DNA from: an uncultured Clostridium sp.
Lineage (GTDB): Bacteria > Bacillota > Clostridia > Lachnospirales > Lachnospiraceae
Assembly (NCBI GenBank): GCA_900542035.1
Contig: UQMJ01000009.1
Coordinates: forward strand, 1 to 64,000
Direction: 5' to 3'
DNA length: 64,000 nucleotides
Shown: positions 8,066-14,967 of the stretch, in pieces
How the letters are laid out: every line of letters begins with the position of its first letter
How positions within the stretch are numbered: the stretch's first letter is position 1
Translations under genes and position numbers: made by a program
Notes under the pieces: generated by a model
The model's input: only the letters and a program-made list of their open reading frames with translations
The model's database searches: none
Told to the model about the DNA's origin: nothing

Positions 8066-9079
8066 GTGGAAAGGAAAAAAGAGGCGGACAGCATTCAGTC
8101 TGAAGATAGAAAAATTGAATTACTGCTTCAGGAAGCGTTTGACTACAGCGATGAACAGCTTTTAAGGGAGCTGGAAATGGCAGAAGCCCAGGTAAAGTCT
8201 GCAAAAATGGCAGAGGAAGAAGAACTGGACAGAGCGCAGGAGCTGGAGCCGGCGGATAAAGGCGAAAATGCAGCACCCTCGGATGAGTTTGAAGAGATAC
8301 TGAAAAAAATGAGAGAGCGGGGAATCAAGCCGAAGCTGGAAAGAGAGCTTAGTGCAGCTGCTTCCCACCCGATTATTGAACTGGACACTCATCTGCGGTC
8401 AGCGGAAACCTCGGAACCGGAGCGTCCGCCGGAGAAGGAAGCCGAAAAAGTAAGTAGAGAAAAGACAGATACAGACCATACAACTATGGAAGATACCCAC
8501 AAGCCGCGTCGTTTTACCCGCAGGGTATGGGGACTTCTTTTGGCTGCTGCAATTGCAGGAGCTTTGCTGTGGACCACTGGGATAGGAGTCAGTGGCAGAA
8601 AAGAGTTAGAGTATAGACCGAATGTTCGAAATGGAAGCAATAGTGATATTGCGTGGAATAATGAGTCTGAAAACTATATGAATGTAGATAATGAGGACGA
8701 AGCATACAGAGTAATTGAGGAAGAATTAGGGATTCCGGTATTGAAGCTTGGATATAGACCGGAAGGAATGAAGTTTAGTAAGTTAGTTTTGGAGAAAGAT
8801 TTTGCGTTAATTGTATTTGAATATAATGGGAAAAAGATACATTTGATTGAAAGTCAAAGATTTAATGAAAACTCGAATGCTTTTAGTTCAGATAGAAAAG
8901 AGCATATTGAAGTAGAGAATGAATGGCTAGGAAGAATGTTAGAGATAGAAAAAAATGTAAATGAAGAAGGTCAATCAGAATATAGTACGAGATTGGAACA
9001 AGATAAATACTTTTATTACTTAGAAGGAATACTTAAGGATGATGAATTTAAAAGAATAGTGGAAGAACTGAGCTTTTAA
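8066..9079 (+). CDS. Single-pass membrane protein, DUF4367-like C-terminus
   Basis: Protein of about 337 residues. The N-terminal 150 residues are highly charged (Glu/Lys-rich, probably helical and cytosolic), one membrane segment lies near 155-172 (GLLLAAAIAGALLW), and the C-terminal 160 residues contain a pattern (GIPVLKLGYRPEGMKF...IVFEYNGKKIHLI) resembling DUF4367, a domain often found on anti-sigma-type proteins. The start is taken as GTG 8066, preceded by GAGGTG; upstream codons in the frame lack a ribosome site. The part after the membrane segment is clearly more AT-rich than the first part, which suggests a mosaic gene. Function is not established. Confidence 0.65.
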   Translation: MERKKEADSIQSEDRKIELLLQEAFDYSDEQLLRELEMAEAQVKSAKMAEEEELDRAQELEPADKGENAAPSDEFEEILKKMRERGIKPKLERELSAAASHPIIELDTHLRSAETSEPERPPEKEAEKVSREKTDTDHTTMEDTHKPRRFTRRVWGLLLAAAIAGALLWTTGIGVSGRKELEYRPNVRNGSNSDIAWNNESENYMNVDNEDEAYRVIEEELGIPVLKLGYRPEGMKFSKLVLEKDFALIVFEYNGKKIHLIESQRFNENSNAFSSDRKEHIEVENEWLGRMLEIEKNVNEEGQSEYSTRLEQDKYFYYLEGILKDDEFKRIVEELSF

Positions 9080-9154
9080 TTTTAAGTCACAAATAAATAT
9101 AAAAATCGTTTATAGAATATGTCATAAAAAGGTAAATGAAGGGAGACATATTTT

Positions 9155-9655
9155 ATGAGAAGTGTATTAAAAAAAACAGTAGCTATGGGGATCATTTGTA
9201 GTTTAGCTTTTGTGACACCGGTATTTGCAGAGAGACAGAATAGTTATCAGAATAATTCGAAAATTTATAAAAGGGAAGCCATAAGTGTGGATGCTACCAG
9301 AGGAAACTACATAAGTGCTTCTAATTCCAGCATTACCAATGCAGGTGGTGGTGCGATTGGAATTTCAGCTTTTACTACAGCTCACGAATCTGTAGATAAG
9401 ATTCGTATCCATCTTTATTTAGACCGTCTGGATACCGATGAGAGATGGACGCAGGTAGATGACTTTGACTTTACCTTTACACCGGAAGATGTTCCGAATG
9501 GAGATTTGAGCGAAGCAACCGTCAGCTTTGAAGTCAACAACCAGCCGTCCGGTTATTATTACCGTGTCCGCGGAACTCACGGAGTGTGGAAAAATGGCGT
9601 TATAGAAACGCAATCCACAAGAACAGATGGCGTTATGATTACGGACACCCCGTAA
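9155..9655 (+). CDS. Small secreted protein, unknown function
   Basis: Protein of 166 residues with a clear signal peptide (MRSVLKKTVAMGIICSLAF, cleavage likely after VFA near 25). The mature part is rich in Ser, Thr and Asp with beta-strand character and a conserved-looking RGTHGVWKNG near the C-terminus. It may belong to the small secreted DUF6147-type group, but I cannot confirm that. GGGAGA precedes the ATG. A strong terminator follows, so it may be its own transcript or the end of one with the gene at 8066. Confidence 0.7.
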   Translation: MRSVLKKTVAMGIICSLAFVTPVFAERQNSYQNNSKIYKREAISVDATRGNYISASNSSITNAGGGAIGISAFTTAHESVDKIRIHLYLDRLDTDERWTQVDDFDFTFTPEDVPNGDLSEATVSFEVNNQPSGYYYRVRGTHGVWKNGVIETQSTRTDGVMITDTP

Positions 9656-9701
9656 TCCTGCCGATAAATGAGACAACTATCTAATTTTCGATACCTTTCC
9701 T

Positions 9702-9743
9702 AAGAAGCCAAGAAATGAAAAAACTTGGCTTCTTTTATTTCTT
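9702..9743 (+). terminator. Intrinsic terminator after the small secreted protein
   Basis: AAGAAGCCAAG (9702-9712) pairs perfectly with CTTGGCTTCTT (9724-9734) across an 11-base loop, followed by TTATTTCTT. Confidence 0.88.
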
Positions 9744-9858
9744 GGAATCATAATCCGGTTTTCCCTCGCATACATTATAAATAGGTTAAGAGAATCCAGC
9801 AGGTTCTTTCCCATAAGTGGGACAGGCAGTGTGGAGAAAACCAAAGGAGAGACAAGGT

Positions 9859-10671
9859 ATGAATGAGATACACTATTTAATATCCGATGCATCAAAAAAA
9901 GTAGATGTAGAGGCGCATGTACTTCGATATTGGGAAGAAGAACTAAAGCTTGATATTCCCAGAAATGACATGGGACATCGTTATTATACAGAATTGCATA
10001 TTCGTCTGCTGAAGCAGGTAAAGGTTCTGAAGGAAAAAGGGTACCAGCTGAAAGCGATTAAAAGCGCGCTGGACAGAATTATGGAATCGGGGAATGGCTT
10101 AATAATATCGGATGAGGTGTTGGAGGAAGATATGGAAAAGGCTTTAAAAGAATGTGCAGCAGTTTCTGAACAGGGGGCAAGAAACGCTGGAAGAATGTCT
10201 GGAAATGGGGCGTTGGCAGGCAGAGGCCCTTTAAGCGGAGGCGTGGCTTTAAAACAGCATGAGAAGGAAGAAAAAGCAGAGCAGACAGAGAATGAGAGGG
10301 AGAACGCACAGGGAGAATGTTCCGGTTTCCCAGAAGAAGTAACGCAGCAGGTTCCGGTTGTAGGAGCATCGGCAGAAGAGAAGATGGAACAGTTCCAGGA
10401 GATAATGAACTTTATTATCGGCAAGGCGTTAGATGCGAATAATGAAAAGCTAAGCCAGGACATCAGCCGTATGGTAAATGAAAAAGTGACCCAGGAAATA
10501 GAATATCTGTTTCGGGCATCAAATGAAAAAGAAGAAGAGCGGTTTAAGCAGCTAGACGAAATCATCCGTTCCTATCAGAAAGACAATCGGGGACGTGCAG
10601 AAGCAGCGGCAGCCAAAATTCCATTTTTTAAGAAAAAGAAGTTTGGAAAAAACAAAACAACGCAAATGTGA
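9859..10671 (+). CDS. MerR-type DNA-binding regulator
   Basis: Protein of 270 residues. The N-terminal 70 residues form a MerR winged helix (VEAHVLRYWEEELKL, RYYTELHIRLLKQVKVLKEKGYQLKAI). The middle (about 95-175) is low-complexity and Glu/Gly-rich, and the C-terminus is helical and ends in a basic Lys-rich tail. There is no Cys-rich metal site or drug pocket, so the effector is unknown. Start ATG 9859 follows GGAGAGACAAGGT; a longer open frame upstream is not supported. RacA-like chromosome-anchoring proteins have a similar plan (MerR head plus coiled coil), but that is only a possibility. Confidence 0.78.
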   Translation: MNEIHYLISDASKKVDVEAHVLRYWEEELKLDIPRNDMGHRYYTELHIRLLKQVKVLKEKGYQLKAIKSALDRIMESGNGLIISDEVLEEDMEKALKECAAVSEQGARNAGRMSGNGALAGRGPLSGGVALKQHEKEEKAEQTENERENAQGECSGFPEEVTQQVPVVGASAEEKMEQFQEIMNFIIGKALDANNEKLSQDISRMVNEKVTQEIEYLFRASNEKEEERFKQLDEIIRSYQKDNRGRAEAAAAKIPFFKKKKFGKNKTTQM

Positions 10672-10680
10672 GAAGCCGGT

Positions 10681-10714
10681 AAACAAAAATGCCTCTTCCG
10701 ACGGAAGAGGCATT
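10681..10714 (-). terminator. Intrinsic terminator of the ferredoxin gene
   Basis: On the minus strand a 12-bp perfect stem (10714-10703 with 10699-10688) is followed by TTTTTGTTT. It begins about 20 bases after the ferredoxin stop and may also stop the convergent MerR transcript. Confidence 0.85.
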
Positions 10715-10733
10715 ATGTATGCGAGTATGTCAA

Positions 10734-10901
10734 TTAGCCCTCGATAGAGCCAGTTGGACATGTAGCTGCGCAGGTACCGCAGTCGATGCAGGTATCAGCG
10801 TCGATAACGTACTTGCCATCTCCTTCAGAAATAGCGCCTACTGGACATTCGCTAGCGCAAGCGCCGCAGCTTACACAGCCGTCGTTGATTACATATGCCA
10901 T
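10734..10901 (-). CDS. 2[4Fe-4S] ferredoxin
   Basis: Small electron carrier of 55 residues. Two cluster motifs are present: CVSCGACASECP (about 9-20) and CIDCGTCAATCP (about 38-49), each CX2CX2CX3CP. This is the classic clostridial ferredoxin plan, supplying low-potential electrons in the cytosol, for instance to hydrogenase or pyruvate:ferredoxin oxidoreductase. The ATG at 10901 follows AAGGAGG. It has its own promoter (10944-10972) and terminator, so it is monocistronic. Confidence 0.95.
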   Translation of the reverse strand: MAYVINDGCVSCGACASECPVGAISEGDGKYVIDADTCIDCGTCAATCPTGSIEG

Positions 10902-10943
10902 GGTAATTACCTCCTTATAAAATAAAAGTACTTTTGTCTTTTT

Positions 10944-10972
10944 ATTCTAAACCATTTCAATGGAATATTCAA
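10944..10972 (-). promoter_or_regulatory. Promoter of the ferredoxin gene
   Basis: On the minus strand TTGAAT (10972-10967), 17 bases and TAGAAT (10949-10944) lie about 43 bases before the start codon. Confidence 0.65.
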
Positions 10973-11004
10973 GAGTAAATTGCCAGCAGATTGTTTAATT
11001 TTAG

Positions 11005-11031
11005 GAGCATTCTCCAAAACGGAGAATGCTC
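11005..11031 (-). terminator. Hairpin at the end of pflA
   Basis: GAGCATTCTCC pairs perfectly with GGAGAATGCTC across five bases and overlaps the pflA stop codon. The following minus-strand sequence (CTAAAATTAAAC) is only a weak U-tract. Confidence 0.6.
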
Positions 11032-11788
11032 AGCTTTCAGAATCTGCAATTCGCTGCTTCCGGATACCGTTTAAGATGATTTTACGGGCCCATACGGCCT
11101 GATCCTTTGGCAGAGGCGGGGTGTCTTCCAAAACGTAAGGAATCCCTAATTTGTGGTACTTGGATTTGCCCATATTGTGATAAGGAAGGACGTCCAGAGC
11201 CTTTACGTTGTGAAGCGTACCGATAAATCGGCCAAGACGTTCCAGGTCGGCTTCATCGTCAGAAAGCCCTGGAACCACTACATGGCGGATCCAGACAGGG
11301 ATGGAACGCTGATCCAGATAACGGGCAAATGCCAGAATATTATCCTGGGGCTGTCCGCAGATCTCCAGATGTTTTTTGGGGTCAATATGTTTAATATCCA
11401 GCATAACCAGATCCGTAACCGCCATTAAACGGTCGAATTTTTGCAGACTCTCTGGATTGTCTGGCCGGAAGGTAATTCCGGAAGTATCCAGACAGGTGTG
11501 GATATTCTGTTTGTGGGCTTCTTCAAAGAGTTCTGTAACAAAATCAATTTGCACCAGCGGTTCTCCGCCAGTAACGGTAATGCCGCCGTGGGTATAAAAA
11601 TGTCTGGTTTTCTCGTATTCTGTCAAAATTTCTTCCACACTCATATCTGTGCCGCCGTCCATGGTCCAGGTGTCAGGATTGTGACAGTATTGGCAGCGCA
11701 TGGGACAGCCCTTCAAGAATACAACAAAGCGGATACCAGGCCCGTCTACAGTGCCGAAGCTTTCGATAGAATGAACATGAGCTATCAT
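11030..11788 (-). CDS. pflA: Pyruvate formate-lyase activating enzyme
   Basis: Radical SAM enzyme of 252 residues that abstracts a hydrogen from the conserved Gly of pyruvate formate-lyase, making the glycyl radical. The cluster motif CPMRCQYC (Cys 28, 32 and 35, CX3CX2C) is present, followed by GGITVTGGEPLVQ, the SAM-binding GGE segment. The start at 11788 is set by GGAGGG five bases upstream; the frame is open upstream but runs across a terminator. It is the last gene of the PFL locus, separated from the radical-domain gene by 139 bases with a hairpin terminator. Here its target Gly is on the separate 81-residue protein. Confidence 0.95.
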   Translation of the reverse strand: MIAHVHSIESFGTVDGPGIRFVVFLKGCPMRCQYCHNPDTWTMDGGTDMSVEEILTEYEKTRHFYTHGGITVTGGEPLVQIDFVTELFEEAHKQNIHTCLDTSGITFRPDNPESLQKFDRLMAVTDLVMLDIKHIDPKKHLEICGQPQDNILAFARYLDQRSIPVWIRHVVVPGLSDDEADLERLGRFIGTLHNVKALDVLPYHNMGKSKYHKLGIPYVLEDTPPLPKDQAVWARKIILNGIRKQRIADSES

Positions 11789-11845
11789 AAAATCCCTCCT
11801 GGTTGTGTTTGATAGACTATGAGAAATATGTTTTGCAGGCTGCTT

Positions 11846-11884
11846 TTTTGTAAAAACAGGGCGCTGCATTTGCAGCGCCCCTGT
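11846..11884 (-). terminator. Terminator between radical-domain gene and pflA
   Basis: On the minus strand a GC-rich hairpin (arms about 11884-11871 and 11868-11856, GGGCGCTGCA core) is followed by TTTTTAC. It should reduce transcription from the pflB operon into pflA. Confidence 0.8.
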
Positions 11885-11927
11885 CATCAGCGTCTGCATT
11901 CATAGAATGCTGTCAGACGCACGCGTA

Positions 11928-12173
11928 TTAGATTGCCTCGTGGAATGTTCTGGAAATAACTTCATCCTGCTGAGCTTTGGTCAGCTTGTTGAAGTTTACA
12001 GCATAACCGGAAACGCGGACGGTAAGCTGAGGATATTTCTCCGGATGGGCCTGCGCGTCTAACAAAGTTTCTTTGGTAAATACATTTACATTTAAGTGGT
12101 GGCCGCCTTCAGAAGCATAGCCGTCTAACATGGAAACCAGGTTATCGATCTGAGATTCGCTTGCGTGTGTCAT
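11928..12173 (-). CDS. grcA: Stand-alone glycyl-radical domain of PFL (GrcA-like)
   Basis: Protein of 81 residues equal to the C-terminal radical domain of pyruvate formate-lyase. It holds the signature RVSGYAV with the radical-bearing Gly at 56, preceded by LLDAQAHPEKYPQL and followed by FNKLTKAQQDEVISRTF, all in the order seen at the end of full-length PFL. E. coli GrcA (YfiD) and a phage T4 homologue are known spare radical domains. Here the adjacent PFL chain lacks its own radical domain, so this protein is probably an essential subunit rather than a spare. The ATG at 12173 has its own AAGGAGG. It lies 19 bases after the 72-residue gene. Confidence 0.9.
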   Translation of the reverse strand: MTHASESQIDNLVSMLDGYASEGGHHLNVNVFTKETLLDAQAHPEKYPQLTVRVSGYAVNFNKLTKAQQDEVISRTFHEAI

Positions 12174-12192
12174 GGTGAAATCCTCCTTAAAT

Positions 12193-12411
12193 TTAATCTT
12201 CTTCCCTATCCATACCCTCAAACAGGGTAGGAACTTTGCAGGCCATGTTGCCGCCTGCGCAGTCCAGGGAGTTCATCGTAGTAATTTTTACAGATGCGGT
12301 GTCTGTGTGGACTCCGCCGTCTTCTTCTACGCGGACATTCATATGTCCGCCGCCTTCAGCCATAAAACCGTCAATCATGGCGATTAAATCATCAACGTTT
12401 TTATTTTCCAT
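12193..12411 (-). CDS. 72-residue PFL-associated protein, radical domain look-alike
   Basis: Its residues 7-28 align with residues 10-31 of the neighbouring glycyl-radical protein, sharing about 12 of 22 positions (DxLxxMxDGxxxEGGxHxNVxV), but the rest differs. There is no RVSGYAV and no radical Gly, and the tail carries two Cys (CAGGNMAC) and an acidic end. It has its own AGGAGG five bases before ATG 12411 and sits between pflB and the radical-domain gene, so it is translated in its own right and is not a frameshift remnant. No known function; it may occupy the docking site on the PFL core or help load the true radical domain (inference). Confidence 0.75.
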   Translation of the reverse strand: MENKNVDDLIAMIDGFMAEGGGHMNVRVEEDGGVHTDTASVKITTMNSLDCAGGNMACKVPTLFEGMDREED

Positions 12412-12444
12412 AGAAACCTCCTGTTCAGGATGGGGCCAATAGAA

Positions 12445-14499
12445 TTATTCTTCGTCCAGACCTAAATCCAGCTCTACATCTAAGTCTCCGGCAAATACCT
12501 GATCGTCTTTTCCGAGAGCGCCTGGAATGATGGAGAAGGTGTTGGAAATACCGTCCTGTGCATCCTTAAATGGCAGCTTTGCAACAGAAGCCAGGGAAGC
12601 TACAGCGCCGTGGCTGTCTCTGCGGTGCATTGGGTTTGCGCCAGGAGCAAATGCCTCGCCAGCCTTTCTTCCATCAGGAGTAGATCCGGTATTCTTACCA
12701 TATACTACATTAGAGGTAATTGTCAAGATGGAAGTTGTTGGGATACCGCCGCGGTAGGTGTGATTTCCCTTAATATAATTCATAAAGGTATGCACTAACT
12801 CGCTTGCAATTTCATCGACACGGTCGTCGTTGTTGCCGTATTTCGGGAAATCGCCCTCTACTTCGTAGTCTACTACAATGCCATTCTCGTCGCGGATGGT
12901 CTTAACCTTTGCATACTTAATTGCAGATAAAGAGTCAGCAACAACAGACAGTCCGGCGATACCGGTAGCGAACCATCTGGTAACCTTCTTATCGTGAAGA
13001 GCCATCTGGATACGCTCATAGCAGTAACGGTCATGGTTGTAATGAATGATATTTAAAGCATTTACATAAACCTGAGCCAGCCACTTCATCATATCTTTGT
13101 ACTTGTCCATAACTTCATCATAATCCAGATATTCAGAAGTAATTGGACGGTACTTCGGGCCAACCTGCTTTTTGGTAATCTCATCTACACCGCCGTTGAT
13201 AGCGTATAACAGGCACTTTGCAAGGTTTGCACGGGCACCGAAGAACTGCATTTCCTTACCAACTCTCATGGAAGATACGCAGCAGGCGATTGCATAGTCG
13301 TCGCCGTGGGTTACTCTCATTAAGTCGTCGTTCTCATACTGGATGGAAGAAGACTCAATAGAGGTCTTTGCACAGAAACGCTTAAAGTGCATTGGCAGCT
13401 TGGTAGACCAGAGAACGGTTAAGTTTGGCTCTGGAGCGGTACCAAGGTTCTGTAAGGTGTGCAGATAACGGAAGGACATCTTGGTAACCATGTGACGTCC
13501 GTCGATACCTACGCCGCCGATGGATTCGGTAACCCAGGTTGGGTCGCCGGAGAATAATTCGTTGTACTCTGGAGTACGGGCAAATTTTACCAGACGAAGC
13601 TTCATAATGAAGTGGTCTACAAATTCCTGAATCTGCTCTTCGGTATATTTTCCAGCCTTTAAGTCGCGTTCTGCGTAAATGTCGATGAAGGTAGAAGTAC
13701 GTCCTAAGGACATTGCAGCACCGTTCTGCTCCTTAACAGCAGCCAGGTAGCCGAAGTACAGCCACTGGATTGCTTCCTTTACGTCAGCTGCAGGCTTGGA
13801 AATATCGTATCCATAAATGCGGCCCAGTTCTTTTAACTCTTCCAGAGCGCGGATCTGCTCGGATAATTCCTCACGCTCTCTGATTACGTCAGAGTACATG
13901 ATGGTACGGGTAGTATTCTTCTGCTCGGTCTTGTCTTCGATCAGACGGTCAACACCGTAAAGAGCAACTCTGCGGTAGTCGCCGATGATACGTCCACGGC
14001 CATATGCATCCGGAAGACCGGTAATGATGTGGCTGGAACGGCAGGCGCGCATTTCTGGGGTATATGCATCAAATACGCCGGCATTGTGAGTTTTTCTATG
14101 CTTGGTAAAGAACTCAACGATTTCCGGATCAACTTCGTAACCGTTATCCTGGCAAGCTTTTACTGCCATACGGATACCGCCGTAAGGCTGCAGGGAACGC
14201 TTGAAAGGCTTATCAGTCTGGAAGCCGACAATGGTTTCTTTCTCTTTGTTTAAATATCCTGGACCATGGGAGGTAATGGTTGAGATAATCTTTGTATCCA
14301 TATCCAATACGCCGCCAGCTTTTCTTTCCTGCTCAGAAAGATCCATAACCTGCGCCCATAAATCCTTAGTATTCTGGGTTGGGCCGGCTAAGAAAGAATC
14401 ATCACCATCATAAGGTGTGTAGTTTTTCTGAATAAAGTCGCGGACATTGATTTCTCTTTCCCATACGCCGGAATTAAAAGTATTCCATTCTGGTCTCAT
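12445..14499 (-). CDS. pflB: Pyruvate formate-lyase catalytic chain lacking the radical domain
   Basis: Protein of 684 residues covering the PFL barrel that converts pyruvate and CoA to acetyl-CoA and formate. The active-site Cys pair is present at about 406-407 (IACCVSSMRVGKE), along with LNIIHYNHDRYCYE and GGIPTTSILTITSNVVYG. The chain ends after SIIPGALGKDD and an acidic tail (about ELDLGLDEE), where usual PFLs of about 760 residues continue into the glycyl-radical domain. Adding the 81-residue downstream protein restores the usual length. The stop is followed by an intergenic stretch and a new ribosome site, so the split looks genuine. A consensus promoter precedes it (14553-14581). Confidence 0.95.
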   Translation of the reverse strand: MRPEWNTFNSGVWEREINVRDFIQKNYTPYDGDDSFLAGPTQNTKDLWAQVMDLSEQERKAGGVLDMDTKIISTITSHGPGYLNKEKETIVGFQTDKPFKRSLQPYGGIRMAVKACQDNGYEVDPEIVEFFTKHRKTHNAGVFDAYTPEMRACRSSHIITGLPDAYGRGRIIGDYRRVALYGVDRLIEDKTEQKNTTRTIMYSDVIREREELSEQIRALEELKELGRIYGYDISKPAADVKEAIQWLYFGYLAAVKEQNGAAMSLGRTSTFIDIYAERDLKAGKYTEEQIQEFVDHFIMKLRLVKFARTPEYNELFSGDPTWVTESIGGVGIDGRHMVTKMSFRYLHTLQNLGTAPEPNLTVLWSTKLPMHFKRFCAKTSIESSSIQYENDDLMRVTHGDDYAIACCVSSMRVGKEMQFFGARANLAKCLLYAINGGVDEITKKQVGPKYRPITSEYLDYDEVMDKYKDMMKWLAQVYVNALNIIHYNHDRYCYERIQMALHDKKVTRWFATGIAGLSVVADSLSAIKYAKVKTIRDENGIVVDYEVEGDFPKYGNNDDRVDEIASELVHTFMNYIKGNHTYRGGIPTTSILTITSNVVYGKNTGSTPDGRKAGEAFAPGANPMHRRDSHGAVASLASVAKLPFKDAQDGISNTFSIIPGALGKDDQVFAGDLDVELDLGLDEE

Positions 14500-14552
14500 A
14501 AATTCCTCCTATATAAAATCCTGTGAAAGTGTTAGTTATAGTTTACGCCGTT

Positions 14553-14581
14553 ATTGTATAAAAATACTGTATACATGTCAA
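14553..14581 (-). promoter_or_regulatory. Promoter of the split PFL operon
   Basis: On the minus strand a perfect TTGACA (14581-14576), 17 bases and TACAAT (14558-14553) lie about 55 bases before the pflB ATG. This is one of the strongest promoters in the window. Confidence 0.85.
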
Positions 14582-14641
14582 GCAGGAAGTCAAAAAATCA
14601 ATGTTTAAAAAAAGGAACACAAAACTGCTAAAGATTGCTTC

Positions 14642-14670
14642 TTGTCAAAATGCCGCAAAAATGCTATATT
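14642..14670 (+). promoter_or_regulatory. Promoter of the DUF1858 gene
   Basis: TTGTCA (14642-14647), 17 bases, TATATT (14665-14670), with TG one base before the -10. It lies 60 bases from the divergent pfl promoter. Confidence 0.8.
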
Positions 14671-14701
14671 GTACATAGCACAACCAAAGGAGGAAACTAT
14701 C

Positions 14702-14908
14702 ATGTTAAGTGTTAATAAAGAGATGTTAATTGGCGAACTGATTCAGTTAGATGACTGTATCGCTCCGATTCTGATGAGAGCTGGTATGCATTGCTTAGGA
14801 TGCCCATCTTCTCAGGGAGAATCTTTAGAGGAAGCCTGCATGGTTCATGGAATTGATTGTGACGCATTGGTAGCCGGAATCAACGAAATCCTGGCAACCA
14901 GAGGCTAA
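14702..14908 (+). CDS. DUF1858 redox-disulfide domain protein
   Basis: Protein of 68 residues with the DUF1858 pattern: a helical start (VNKEMLIGELIQLD) and the motif HCLGCPSSQGESLEEAC with a CxxC pair near residues 31-34. Proteins of this type are found alone or fused to hybrid-cluster and iron-sulfur repair proteins and are thought to act through the Cys pair. AAAGGAGG precedes ATG 14702. It is transcribed divergently from the pfl operon, from its own promoter, and ends in its own terminator. A link to anaerobic or nitrosative stress is inference. Confidence 0.88.
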   Translation: MLSVNKEMLIGELIQLDDCIAPILMRAGMHCLGCPSSQGESLEEACMVHGIDCDALVAGINEILATRG

Positions 14909-14931
14909 GAAATAAGACTGATTAGATGTGT

Positions 14932-14967
14932 TAAGGGGACTGCAGATGCAGTCCCCTTATTTTTTTC
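14932..14967 (+). terminator. Intrinsic terminator of the DUF1858 gene
   Basis: TAAGGGGACTGCA pairs perfectly with TGCAGTCCCCTTA across two bases (the loop opens further in practice), followed by TTTTTTTC. The convergent AraC-type regulator ends at 14966. Confidence 0.9.

Noticed and set aside
9984..10565. 193-codon open frame antisense to the MerR-type gene
   Set aside because: Serine-rich shadow of the Glu-rich linker; no start signals.
12193..12445. PFL split as a frameshift artefact
   Set aside because: The chain ends in an acidic tail with an in-frame stop, and both following genes have separate ribosome sites and starts; joining frames would not restore a normal PFL because of the inserted 72-residue gene.
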